Source of the DNA: Verrucomicrobiota bacterium
GTDB taxonomy: Bacteria > Verrucomicrobiota > Verrucomicrobiia > Opitutales > UBA953
Direction: 5' to 3'
DNA: 11,432 nt
Assembly (NCBI GenBank): GCA_005798925.1
Contig: SYID01000180.1
Span: 1 to 11,432, forward strand
The notes beneath the pieces were generated by a model, which saw only the letters and a program-made list of their open reading frames with translations, did no database searches and had not been told where the DNA came from. Below are positions 1-7,739 of this stretch, one piece after another; position 1 is the stretch's first letter, and each line of letters begins with the position of its first letter. The translations under genes were made by a program, and so were the position numbers.

Positions 1-663
1 AGCGAGATGCAGGAGATGCGCAAGGTCGTCAGCGGCACCGTGCACATCTCGACCATCGTCTCGATCGGCCTGCACGAGCTGCCGCCCCACGTGAAGACGT
101 TCATGCAGGAATTCCCGCACGTCAACGTGCGCGTCGAATACCGCCGTTCGAACCTCGTCTACGAGGACGTCATCTCCAACGCCGTGGACTTCGGCCTCGT
201 GGCCTTCCCGCAGAAGACGCGGCAGGTCGAGATCATCCCGCTCATGGAGGACCAGCTGGTGGCCATCTGCTCGCCCAAGCACAAGCTCGCGGCGAAGAAG
301 GAGATCGACCTCGCCGACCTGCAGGGCGGCAAGTTCATCGGCTTCGACCAGGACATCCCGACCCGGAAGGCGCTGGACCAGTTCTTCCGCGAGCAGCGCA
401 TCGAGCTCGAGCCGTCGATGGAGTTCGATAACATCGAGACGCTCAAGCGCGCGGTGGAAGTCGACGCCGGCGTGGCGCTCGTGCCGGAGGGCACCATCCG
501 CCAGGAAGTCGAACAAGGCACGCTCGTCATGCTCCGCCTGCGCGACCGCCGCGTGGCGCGACCGCTGGCCATCCTGCACCGCAAAGGCCGCGTCCTGACG
601 CCCGCCATGAAACGGTTCATGACGCACCTCATGAACAGCGCCGGCGGCAAGGCCGCGGCCTGA
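1..663 (+). CDS. LysR-type transcriptional regulator, C-terminal effector-binding part (5' truncated)
   Basis: The reading frame is open from the first base, so the gene begins outside the window; the visible part is 220 residues. It matches the periplasmic-binding-protein-like effector domain of LysR regulators: an opening 'SGTVHISTIVSIG' strand, the run 'FMQEFPHVNVRVEYRRS', a 'DFGLVAFP' segment, 'EIIPLMEDQLVAICSPKHKLA', and late in the domain 'ETLKRAVEVDAGVALVPE', which is typical of the family. The DNA-binding winged helix-turn-helix (about 80-90 N-terminal residues) is missing because of the window edge. LysR proteins are cytoplasmic tetramers that usually activate a divergent neighbouring gene when bound by a small metabolite. 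That neighbour would lie off the left edge, so neither target nor ligand can be named. The stop codon directly abuts the stop of the convergent gene, with no bases between. Confidence 0.9.
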   Translation, partial: SEMQEMRKVVSGTVHISTIVSIGLHELPPHVKTFMQEFPHVNVRVEYRRSNLVYEDVISNAVDFGLVAFPQKTRQVEIIPLMEDQLVAICSPKHKLAAKKEIDLADLQGGKFIGFDQDIPTRKALDQFFREQRIELEPSMEFDNIETLKRAVEVDAGVALVPEGTIRQEVEQGTLVMLRLRDRRVARPLAILHRKGRVLTPAMKRFMTHLMNSAGGKAAA

Positions 664-1260
664 TCAGACCCGCTGGTTCGCCTGCCGGGCCGCCACGGCG
701 AACCCCGGCAGGGCCTGCGCGCAGAGCATCCCCAGCCCCAGCCAGAGCAGCGCCTGCTCGGCGGGCGAGCGGAGGGCGGTGCCCGCCAGCCCCCACCAGA
801 GCAAGGCGCCGGCGAACGGCGGCCAGGCGCGCCGCAAAGCGGCGCGGGCCAGCGACCATGAGCCCATCAGGATCGCGGCGAAGGCGGCGGCCACGGGCGC
901 GGGCAGCGCCCCGAGGGCGAAGGTGGCGTAAGCGACGAAACCCAGCGCGACGAGCAGCCCGGCGAGCACGGCGGCGCCGACCCGGAAATGCGTCGGCAGC
1001 AGCCGCAGCTTCACCCGATGGGCGCGCAGGTAATAAAACGAGGCGACGGCCCCCATCACCAGCGTCAGCGTCCAGACGTAGAACGGCCCGCCGACCGGGA
1101 TCGCGAAGCGCAGGATCGCCCATTGGGCGAGGAAGCATTTCGCGAGGATCAGGGACCAGATCGCGCCGAGCCGGTCCGTCACCAGCGATTCGCGATAGGC
1201 GCGCTCGACCGAAAGGGCGAGTTCGGCGTCCTGGGCGGGAGGAAGTGAAGTGACGGGCAT
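664..1260 (-). CDS. Hypothetical multi-pass inner-membrane protein
   Basis: This 198-residue protein is not one I recognise. It has a soluble N-terminal stretch of about 30 residues with an acidic/amphipathic helix, then about six hydrophobic segments at roughly residues 33-54, 58-78, 93-116, 121-138, 147-163 and 168-190, with arginine-rich loops between them (for example residues 79-93 and 139-146). That pattern predicts an inner-membrane protein. No catalytic motif or charged residue pattern inside the segments suggests a transporter. The ATG lies three bases after the stop of the upstream gene on the same strand, so the two are almost certainly co-transcribed and possibly translationally coupled through an inverted repeat at the junction. 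Low-complexity Ala/Leu/Gly content makes family assignment by eye unreliable. Confidence 0.75.
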   Translation of the reverse strand: MPVTSLPPAQDAELALSVERAYRESLVTDRLGAIWSLILAKCFLAQWAILRFAIPVGGPFYVWTLTLVMGAVASFYYLRAHRVKLRLLPTHFRVGAAVLAGLLVALGFVAYATFALGALPAPVAAAFAAILMGSWSLARAALRRAWPPFAGALLWWGLAGTALRSPAEQALLWLGLGMLCAQALPGFAVAARQANQRV

Positions 1261-1276
1261 GGGCTACCTAGCCCAT
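1259..1276 (-). promoter_or_regulatory. Perfect inverted repeat across a gene junction (possible coupling hairpin)
   Basis: The 18-base sequence ATGGGCTACCTAGCCCAT (shown on the + strand) has two perfect 8-base arms around a 2-base centre. In the minus-strand mRNA it can form a six-base-pair AUGGGC/GCCCAU stem. The 3' arm runs into the start codon of the membrane-protein gene, the loop holds its only Shine-Dalgarno-like AGG, and the stop codon of the upstream gene lies at the loop/stem border. A ribosome finishing the upstream gene would open the stem, which would couple translation of the two genes. The repeat is seen directly; the function is inferred, and it could instead be chance. Confidence 0.4.
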
Positions 1277-2712
1277 AACTTGAGGCTCCGGATCGCGACC
1301 GCAACCGACGGCGGCACTTCTTTCTCCCAGCCCGGGTCGTTCTTCCGGATGCGCTCGGCCAGCGTGCGCGGCTGGCAGGCCATCGCCTGGGGGTCCGCCC
1401 CCGCGATGGGCACCAGGAAACCATTGTTCAGCAGGTGCTGGAACAGTCCGGCGACCGAAGGTCGCATCTGGATGTCGGAAGCCGTCACGACCGAATCCTC
1501 CGCCACGCTGTAAGAGTCCGGGAAACAGACCTTGCACGCCACCGGATCCAGGATGAGCCGGCGGAGCTGGTCACCCCGCATCGGGTAGACCATCACGCGG
1601 ACGCCGTCCTTGAACAGGCGCCCGCAGGACTCCAGGACGCCGCCTTCGAGATGGACGTAATGCTCGGGGTTGAAGAGGTCGACGAGGTTGTTCATGCCGG
1701 CGACCAGCGTGATGCCCCCCGTGGTATGCAGGCGGAAATAGGCGGGGAGCCGATACCAGCCGCGGTGCCGGGTGACCAGCAAAGGATGCTGCATGGCGCC
1801 GACGAGGCGGATGCGGTCGATGAGCTCGGCCTCCGGATGCGGGTCGGAGCCGATGCACATCTCGAACAAGGCGAGCACGTCCTTGCCGCCGTCGGGCATG
1901 GCGCGCAGCGCGCAGGCGAGCATGTCCTCGTTGACCAGCGAGACCGGGCGGAAGGTGCCGCGGGCGACCAGGACCGAGCGTTTGTAGAAGTATTCGCTGG
2001 GAACCTGCGGATCGCCCTCCGGGCCGAAAAGCACGGCGTCCGTGAGGCCGAGGCGGACCAGACGCAAGGCGGCCGAACGGTTGTCGAATGCGCCGAAGGC
2101 CGGCCCGCTGAAATGGGCGAATTCGACCTCCACGCGGCCCGCCCCGACTTCGTCCACCAAAGCCAGGAGGAAGCTGTCGACGCTGTCGCGGGTGTTGAGC
2201 GCGGCGTGGATGAGGTTGACTCCGACGGCGCCGAGGGCGTCCTGCTGACGGCCCGCGTCCTTGTCCCACAGCCGCAGGTGGAGGATCACCTCGCTCGGTT
2301 CCGCCTGCGGCTGGTCCTGGAAACGGACGCCGATCCACGAGTGGCCCTGTCCTTTGCCGTCATGCGGAGTGGTCGCCACCGTGTCGGCGAACGCGAAGAA
2401 ACGGGTGACCGGACCACGTTCGGCCTTCAACCGGTCGACCAGCAGGCCGTATTCGTGGTCGAGCATCTGCTCGAGGCGCTGGCGGGAGACGTACCGCTGG
2501 GGGTGGCCGTAGATCGCGTCGCTGACGCGCATGTCATAAGCCGAGATGCTCTTGGCCACGGTACCGGAGGCGCCGCCCGCCTTGAAGAAATGACGGACCA
2601 CCTCCTGGCCGGCCCCGATCTCGGCGAAAGCGCCGTAGGCCGAGCGGTCAAGGTTGATGGCCAGGGCCTTGCGGGAGGTGGCGGCGCCGGCCGAGGACGT
2701 AGGCTCTGACAT
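1264..2712 (-). CDS. Conserved protein of unknown function (482 aa)
   Basis: This soluble protein has no signal peptide or membrane segment. Near its start it carries the distinctive stretch 'FAEIGAGQEVVRHFFKAG' followed by 'GASGTVAKSISAYDM' and 'SDAIYG' (about residues 25-65). Later come 'HLRLWDKDA', 'GVNLIHAAL', 'YRLPAYFRLHTTGGITLVAG' and a conserved-looking C-terminal 'LFQHLLNNGFLVPIAG'. I recall homologues with this glycine-rich opening in Bacteroidota, Verrucomicrobiota and other groups carrying contradictory automatic names (TonB-dependent receptor, nicotinate-nucleotide adenylyltransferase). Neither fits: there is no barrel or plug and no HxGH nucleotidyltransferase motif. The frame is open back to 2808, but the extra 32 residues look like untranslated leader, and the family-like sequence starts soon after the ATG at 2710-2712. 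An AAGG lies unusually close to that start. The gene is divergent from sppA and leads into the small membrane-protein gene. Confidence 0.82.
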   Translation of the reverse strand: MSEPTSSAGAATSRKALAINLDRSAYGAFAEIGAGQEVVRHFFKAGGASGTVAKSISAYDMRVSDAIYGHPQRYVSRQRLEQMLDHEYGLLVDRLKAERGPVTRFFAFADTVATTPHDGKGQGHSWIGVRFQDQPQAEPSEVILHLRLWDKDAGRQQDALGAVGVNLIHAALNTRDSVDSFLLALVDEVGAGRVEVEFAHFSGPAFGAFDNRSAALRLVRLGLTDAVLFGPEGDPQVPSEYFYKRSVLVARGTFRPVSLVNEDMLACALRAMPDGGKDVLALFEMCIGSDPHPEAELIDRIRLVGAMQHPLLVTRHRGWYRLPAYFRLHTTGGITLVAGMNNLVDLFNPEHYVHLEGGVLESCGRLFKDGVRVMVYPMRGDQLRRLILDPVACKVCFPDSYSVAEDSVVTASDIQMRPSVAGLFQHLLNNGFLVPIAGADPQAMACQPRTLAERIRKNDPGWEKEVPPSVAVAIRSLKLWAR

Positions 2713-2831
2713 GACCTTGAAAATAGGCCGCGCGCGGGCGGCATCGAGAGGAAACCGCGTGTGAAAAACGTGCTTTGGGTTGGCGAAAAGAAAGCATGGA
2801 AGCATCATCTGGACGACGCCATGACCCGCCC

Positions 2832-4631
2832 ATGAGAGAATTCCTCAAATCCGTCCTTGCTTCCGCCTTCGGCACCCTGCTGGCCGCCTTGGCCGGCGGC
2901 GCCCTCCTCCTCGTGATCGTCATGGCGATCGCCGGTTCTTCCGGCGACGGCCGGCACGCGGCGGTTTCGATGAAGCCCAAATCGATGCTGGTGATCGGCG
3001 GTCTCGCCATCGACGACACGCCCGAGCACGGCTCGCCCGGCTTCGACTCCCTGCTCTTCGGCGCCGAAGGCCCGCGGCTGGATCTCCTGCGGGCGCTGGA
3101 AGCCATCGACCTCGCCGCCAAGGACAAGCAGGTCGCCGGCATCCTCCTGAGCGGCGGCCTCGACGCCGGCATCGCGCAGATGGCCGAACTGCGGCGCGCC
3201 TTGGCCGCCTTCAAGTCCAGCGGCAAGCCCGTCATCGCCTGGCTCGAGAACGCCTCGCAAGGAGAATACTTCCTCGCGAGCGTCGCGGACAAGGCCTACG
3301 TGCACGTCAGCGGCGAACTGGAGTTCAAGGGGCTCGCCTCCTTCGACTTCTACTTCGGCGAGACGCTCCGGCTGCTCGGTCTCGGGGTGCAGGTGACCAA
3401 GGTCGGCAAATATAAGTCGGCCGTGGAGCCCTACGTCGGCGGGACGATGAGCGCCGAAGCCCGGGAGCAGGCCGAAGCGCTCTACGGGGGCCTGTGGAAG
3501 CGCGTGCTCGGCGACGTCGCCAAGTCGCGTTCGCTGAGCCCTGAGTCGCTCGCCCGCGCCGTGGACACGGCCGGCGTCTTCGCGGCGCGGAAGGCCGTCG
3601 AACTCAAGCTCGCCGACGCCGCCCTGCACCGCGACGAACTGGTCGATCGCGTCCGCCAGGCCGGAGCGGCCGCCGACGACACCGGGACCTCCTTCCGCAA
3701 GATCAGCCTGCACCGCTATGCCCGCAAGGTCGCCCTGCCTTCGCGCGGCGGCAAGATCGCCCTGATCTATGCCGAGGGGGAGATCGTGGACGGCTGGGGC
3801 GGCGCCTACGAGGCCGGCGGCGACCGTCTGGCGCACGACCTGCGCATGGTACGCGGCGACGACGACTTCAAGGCCGTGGTCCTGCGCGTGAACAGCCCAG
3901 GCGGCTCCGCCTTCGCCAGCGACGTCGTCGCCCGCGAAGTCGGCCTGCTGCGCAAGAAAGGCGTGCCCGTGGTGGTCTCGATGGGCGACGTCGCGGCCAG
4001 CGGCGGGTATTACGTCGCGGCCCGCGCCAACGTCATCATGGCCGACCCGGCGACGATCACGGGCTCGATCGGCGTCTTCGGACTCCACCTGAACTACGGG
4101 GAGCTCGCGAGCAAGATCCGCCTGGGCACGGACGGCGTGAAGACCGGCGAATACGCCGACCTTCTGGCCGAGCACCGGCCGGCCACGCCCGCGGAACTGG
4201 CGATCGTGCAGGCTTCGGTCGACGCGGTCTACGAGGATTTCCTGCGCATCGTCGCCGAGGGACGCGGCCTGAAGCGCGACGGCGTGCACGACATCGCCCA
4301 AGGCCGGGTCTGGCTGGGGGAAGACGCGCGCGGCCTGAAGCTCGTCGATAAGTTCGGCGGGCTGCGCGACGCCCTCCGCGAAGCCAAGACCCTTGCCCGG
4401 CTCGAGGAAGCCGCATGGGTGCAGATTCCCGCGTTGCACGCCGGCCGCGAATCCTTCCTCCAGCAGCTGCTCGCGGACGACGAAGACGAGACCCCCTTGT
4501 TCGCCAAGGCGACCACGGACCCCGCCGTGGATTTCCTCCGGGCGAACGCCCGCTGGCTCCGCTCGCTGCGCGCCCTCAACGATCCGCAAGGGGTCTATCT
4601 GAGCTGCCCTCTCGCGCCGCCGGCCCGCTGA
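2832..4631 (+). CDS. sppA: Signal peptide peptidase SppA, 67K (tandem-domain) type, family S49
   Basis: This inner-membrane serine protease degrades cleaved signal peptides; 599 residues is the usual length of the tandem-domain form. Residues 1-35 contain one hydrophobic anchor (about 13-34), with the body on the periplasmic side. The N-terminal S49 repeat supplies the general-base lysine in 'VGKYKSAVEPY' (K195, matching E. coli K209). The C-terminal repeat supplies the nucleophile in 'MGDVAASGGYY' (S390, matching E. coli S409), preceded by 'LRVNSPGGSAFASD' and followed by 'ADPATITGSIGVFG'. Both catalytic residues are present, so the enzyme should be active. The start at 2832 gives the typical short cytoplasmic tail MREFLK before the anchor. 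In-frame ATG 2796 and TTG 2775 are possible; an A/G-rich stretch precedes 2796, whereas 2832 has no clear Shine-Dalgarno. It is divergent from the unknown 482-residue gene and converges with the M48 gene, with six bases between the two stops. No promoter is recognisable in the gap from 2713. Confidence 0.93.
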   Translation: MREFLKSVLASAFGTLLAALAGGALLLVIVMAIAGSSGDGRHAAVSMKPKSMLVIGGLAIDDTPEHGSPGFDSLLFGAEGPRLDLLRALEAIDLAAKDKQVAGILLSGGLDAGIAQMAELRRALAAFKSSGKPVIAWLENASQGEYFLASVADKAYVHVSGELEFKGLASFDFYFGETLRLLGLGVQVTKVGKYKSAVEPYVGGTMSAEAREQAEALYGGLWKRVLGDVAKSRSLSPESLARAVDTAGVFAARKAVELKLADAALHRDELVDRVRQAGAAADDTGTSFRKISLHRYARKVALPSRGGKIALIYAEGEIVDGWGGAYEAGGDRLAHDLRMVRGDDDFKAVVLRVNSPGGSAFASDVVAREVGLLRKKGVPVVVSMGDVAASGGYYVAARANVIMADPATITGSIGVFGLHLNYGELASKIRLGTDGVKTGEYADLLAEHRPATPAELAIVQASVDAVYEDFLRIVAEGRGLKRDGVHDIAQGRVWLGEDARGLKLVDKFGGLRDALREAKTLARLEEAAWVQIPALHAGRESFLQQLLADDEDETPLFAKATTDPAVDFLRANARWLRSLRALNDPQGVYLSCPLAPPAR

Positions 4632-4637
4632 GCCGGC

Positions 4638-5405
4638 TCAAGGGCGCTTCGGCATCTGCGCGCGGGCTTCGGGCAACCAGGACCGCAGCTGGCGCACGCG
4701 CGTCTCGTCCGACGGGTGGGTCGAAAGGAATTCGGGCGGCTTCGCGCCAGCCTGGCCGAAACGCGTCCAGAACGCCGGGGCGGCGGCCGGGTCATAGCCC
4801 GCCCGCGCCATGAAGAGCAGCCCTAGGCGGTCAGCCTCGGATTCGTGCCCGCGGCTGAAAGGCAGCAGGACGCCGTAATGGGCTCCCACGCCCACCGCGG
4901 CCATCCAGGCCGAGCGGGTCTTCGCCGAGGAATTCTTCGTCGCCTCATCGGCGACCGCGGCGGCCATCGCCACGCCGACGGCCTGGGAGACGCGCTCCGC
5001 GCCATGGCGGCAGATGACGTGGGCGACCTCATGGCCGAGGATGACCGCGAGGTCGGCGTCCGTGGGCGCGAAGGCGAACATCCCAGTGTGGAAGCCGATC
5101 TTGCCGCCCGGCATCGCGAAGGCGTTGGGCGACTTGTCGTCGATGACGGCGAACTCCCACCGCGAAGCCGGCGGCAGGACGCCCTCCTTGTCGTCGCGCC
5201 GGGCCGCCGCGACGATCTTGAGGCCGATCTCGCGCAGCTTCGGCAGGCGGGGATCGGCGGGCAGTTTCCTCATCTTCGAGAACTCCGCCGCGGAGAGCGA
5301 GGCGACGTCCGCCTCGTCGACGAGGATGAACTGGGAACGCCCGGTGACCGGCGCGGTCTGGCAACCGGCGAGCAGGAAGGCGGCGAGGAAGAACAGGCTG
5401 CGCAT
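4638..5405 (-). CDS. M48 family zinc metalloprotease, LoiP-like lipoprotein
   Basis: The 255-residue product begins with a lipoprotein signal peptide ending in the lipobox LLAGC (Cys15 would be lipidated), followed by 'PVTGRSQFILVD', the typical start of periplasmic M48 lipoproteins. The zinc-binding HEVAH is at residues 125-129 ('ILGHEVAHVICRHG'), and the third ligand is E188 in 'RGHESEADRLGL', the M48 ExxxD motif. 'AFAMPGGKIGFHTGMF' (96-110) is the usual edge strand that holds substrate. The catalytic set is complete. Size and layout match LoiP/YggG of E. coli rather than the larger TPR-bearing BepA. Members of this group cleave misfolded outer-membrane or periplasmic proteins. It starts eight bases after the kinase stop and is the last gene of the polysaccharide-export operon, so it may tend assembly of that machine; this role is inferred. 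Confidence 0.93.
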   Translation of the reverse strand: MRSLFFLAAFLLAGCQTAPVTGRSQFILVDEADVASLSAAEFSKMRKLPADPRLPKLREIGLKIVAAARRDDKEGVLPPASRWEFAVIDDKSPNAFAMPGGKIGFHTGMFAFAPTDADLAVILGHEVAHVICRHGAERVSQAVGVAMAAAVADEATKNSSAKTRSAWMAAVGVGAHYGVLLPFSRGHESEADRLGLLFMARAGYDPAAAPAFWTRFGQAGAKPPEFLSTHPSDETRVRQLRSWLPEARAQMPKRP

Positions 5406-5413
5406 GCGGGGGG

Positions 5414-7732
5414 TCAGGCGCGGGGCCGGTCTTCCTCGCCGGCGGGCTCGTCGACGTAATACTTGCGGTAGGAAGAGTCGTAGGTGTCGGTGTAGTCCGA
5501 GGCCATGCGCAACGACATCGCGTTGAGGACCACGCCCAGCACGCGGGCTTGGGCGTCGCGCAGCCGTCCGAGGCAGGCGACGGCATGGCGGAGGTTGACG
5601 GTGTTGTAGCGCACGACGTAGATCACGCCGTCGGCCCGGCGCAGGAGATGGAGCGCGTCGGAGACGGCGCCGATCGGCGGAGAGTCGATGAAGATCCGGT
5701 CATAACGGCCCCGGAGCTCCTCGAGCAAGGCGAGGAACTTCGGGTGATTGATGACCTGGGTGGGGTTCTTGCAGACCATCCCGACCGGGATGACATCGAG
5801 GCCCGGCGCGACGTCGCGGACGGTAGCCTCTTCGAGGGAGATCTCGCCGTTGAACCACCTGCTCAGCCCGGCCTCGCCCTTCAGGCCCAAGGAAGGGCCG
5901 ACGTTGGGCAGGCGCAGGTCGGCGTCGATCACGAGCACGCGCTCGGCGTTCTGGGCGAAGACCAAGGCGAGGTTGGTCGTCACGAAGGTCTTGCCTTCGC
6001 CCGGACGCGTCGAGGTGACCAGGAAGACGCGCGCCTTGGAGACGGCCGGGTTGACCTTGAGCGCGGAGTAGATCGAGCAGATCGCCTCGACGGCGATGCG
6101 GTCCTTGTCCTGGCGGCCGAGCAGGGCCCGGTCAGGTCCGGCCACGCGGAGGACCTGCGGGACGGTGCCGATGAGCGGCAGACCCAGGGCGCCTTCGACG
6201 TCCCGCGCCGACTTGATGCGGTCGTCGAGCGTGCCGAGCACGACGGCGAGCGCGACCCCGAAGACGAGGCCGACGCCGAGGCCGACGAGGGCGCTGAAAT
6301 AATAGTTCTTGTTGATGGGCTTGTCGGAAACGGAAGGCAGGTCCAGGATACGGATCGAGGTGCTGGTGCCGGAGGTCGAGGAACGCAGCTTGGCCTCCTC
6401 GTAGTTGAGCTTCTGGCGGGAGAGGAATTCCTCGCTGGCGCGGACCTCCTTGTCCACGCGCTCCAGCTCGACGTTGGCGGCCTGGAGCTTGGAGATCTCC
6501 TCTTCCTTGGCGGCGAGGTTGCGGAGGATCGCCTCATGCCGGGCCTTGGCGTTCTCGAGGGAGGCCCGGCGGGACTTCACGGCCTGCACGACGGCGTCCT
6601 TGTGCTGACGCTCCAGCTGGTTGAGGGCCTCGCGTTCGGCCACGAGCTTGGGATGCTGGTCGGTATAGGTCTCCATCATCTGCCCGATGCGGATCTTCGA
6701 CGCGCCGATGGCCGTCTGGGCGGCCGCCACGTCGGCGTCCGCGCGGATCTGCGGGATGTCGCCGATCGGGCGCCCTTCCTTCTCGTAAGCGGCGATGACC
6801 GAGACGAGGATCTCGTTTTCGTCGATCTGCTTGCGGGTCTCCTCGCGGTCCCTGACGAGGACGGATCGCTCGGTGGTCAGGGTGTTGGTGTCCTTCGCGA
6901 TGGAGAGGAGCTTCTGCGTCTTGATGAGCTCGTTCTTCTGCTCGTAGAGCCGCCGGACCTTGTCGTCCAAGGTCTCGATCTCGATGCGGGCCTTCTCGAC
7001 GAGCGGGTTGGTGACGATGAGGCGCTCGTCCTCGCTGTACTTCTGGATCGATTCGCAGAACAGGCGGGCGACCTGGCGGGCCAGGTCGCGGTTGGGATGG
7101 GTGAAGTCGATGTTGACGATCAGGGTCTGGCGCTGCGGCGTGATGCCGCGCTGCTTCGCGAAGACCTCCTGCTCGGTCAACGGGCCGGAGAAGATGTTGC
7201 CGGCCTGGTAGGGCTCGAGGACCAGCTTGCGCTCGGCGGTCGTCAGCCGCTTGGCGACGCCTTCGATGATGTTGGCGCTGCGCATCGCCTCGACGGAGGT
7301 GAAGAAGTCGTCGTTGGAGATGATCTTGAAGTTGTCTTCGGCGGAGGAGTTTCCTCCGTTGATGTTCGGGGTGAGCCGGAAGACGCGCAGGCGACCCGTC
7401 GCCCGGTATTCCGCCCGCGTGTTGAAAGTGTTCAGCAAGGCCAGCGTCAGGAAGACGAGCATCGAAAGGATGACCCACCAATAACGCTCGCGCAACATGA
7501 CGAGATAGGCCGCGAACGGATTGCCGGAGCCGCCCGGCTTGCCGGAGCCGCCCGGCAGGCGGGCTTCCGGTCCGTAACCACCGTAGCCGCCATAACCGCC
7601 GTAACCGCCGTAACCATAGCCCTGCCCTCCGGGCCCGGGAGGACCATAGGCGCCATAAGGACCGTAAGACCGGGAACCAGGTCGGGCAGGCCCCGGTTGA
7701 CGCGGGTCGGAGGCGGGATCGGGGGTAGGCAT
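5414..7732 (-). CDS. Wzc-like polysaccharide co-polymerase fused to a tyrosine autokinase (BY-kinase)
   Basis: The 772-residue inner-membrane protein controls chain length and export of a surface polysaccharide. In order it has: an unusual Gly/Tyr/Pro-rich N-terminal tail (residues 1-72); a first membrane segment (about 84-103) followed by a Wzz-type domain beginning 'NTRAEYRATGRLRVFR'; a long periplasmic coiled coil (about 240-450); a second membrane segment (about 478-500); and a cytoplasmic kinase. Kinase motifs are Walker A 'TSTRPGEGKT' (K581), Walker A' 'VLVIDADLR' (599-607) and Walker B 'IFIDSPP' (D683). The C-terminal tail has five tyrosines (747, 751, 755, 758, 759), the expected autophosphorylation cluster, so kinase and membrane adaptor are in one chain as in proteobacterial Wzc. 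The ATG at 7732 lies seven bases after the stop of the OPX gene; the frame extends to 7783, but that would overlap the OPX gene. A second gene, the M48 protease, follows after eight bases. Confidence 0.94.
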   Translation of the reverse strand: MPTPDPASDPRQPGPARPGSRSYGPYGAYGPPGPGGQGYGYGGYGGYGGYGGYGPEARLPGGSGKPGGSGNPFAAYLVMLRERYWWVILSMLVFLTLALLNTFNTRAEYRATGRLRVFRLTPNINGGNSSAEDNFKIISNDDFFTSVEAMRSANIIEGVAKRLTTAERKLVLEPYQAGNIFSGPLTEQEVFAKQRGITPQRQTLIVNIDFTHPNRDLARQVARLFCESIQKYSEDERLIVTNPLVEKARIEIETLDDKVRRLYEQKNELIKTQKLLSIAKDTNTLTTERSVLVRDREETRKQIDENEILVSVIAAYEKEGRPIGDIPQIRADADVAAAQTAIGASKIRIGQMMETYTDQHPKLVAEREALNQLERQHKDAVVQAVKSRRASLENAKARHEAILRNLAAKEEEISKLQAANVELERVDKEVRASEEFLSRQKLNYEEAKLRSSTSGTSTSIRILDLPSVSDKPINKNYYFSALVGLGVGLVFGVALAVVLGTLDDRIKSARDVEGALGLPLIGTVPQVLRVAGPDRALLGRQDKDRIAVEAICSIYSALKVNPAVSKARVFLVTSTRPGEGKTFVTTNLALVFAQNAERVLVIDADLRLPNVGPSLGLKGEAGLSRWFNGEISLEEATVRDVAPGLDVIPVGMVCKNPTQVINHPKFLALLEELRGRYDRIFIDSPPIGAVSDALHLLRRADGVIYVVRYNTVNLRHAVACLGRLRDAQARVLGVVLNAMSLRMASDYTDTYDSSYRKYYVDEPAGEEDRPRA
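7521..7556 (-). repeat. Perfect 18-base tandem duplication within the kinase gene
   Basis: On the + strand, TTGCCGGAGCCGCCCGGC occurs twice back to back with no mismatch. It encodes two Gly-Gly-Ser-Gly-Lys/Asn-Pro units (about residues 60-72) just before the first membrane segment of the kinase. It keeps the reading frame and looks like a flexible spacer that grew by slippage. Confidence 0.9.
7572..7616 (-). repeat. Nine-base tandem repeat encoding Tyr-Gly-Gly units in the kinase N-terminus
   Basis: Five consecutive 9-base units of the form CCGTAACCG (+ strand, with A/G and final-base variants such as CCGTAGCCG and CCATAACCG) encode the core of the Tyr-Gly-Gly run (about residues 40-54) in the cytoplasmic tail. 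Variation is mainly at silent positions, which suggests the repeated peptide is kept by selection rather than being a fresh duplication. Confidence 0.85.
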
Positions 7733-7739
7733 GGTAAGG

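Noticed and set aside
1435..2709. 424-residue + strand open frame opposite the unknown 482-residue gene
   Set aside because: The minus frame has recognisable conserved-looking motifs and a sensible start. The + frame is rich in Asp/Glu/Arg/Val without motifs.
2713..2808. N-terminal extension of the unknown gene to an ATG at 2808
   Set aside because: The extra residues look like untranslated leader, would occupy the divergent sppA control region, and precede the family-like start.
2805..4589. 594-residue minus-strand open frame opposite sppA
   Set aside because: SppA has both catalytic residues and full length in the + frame. The antisense frame has the biased composition of a shadow.
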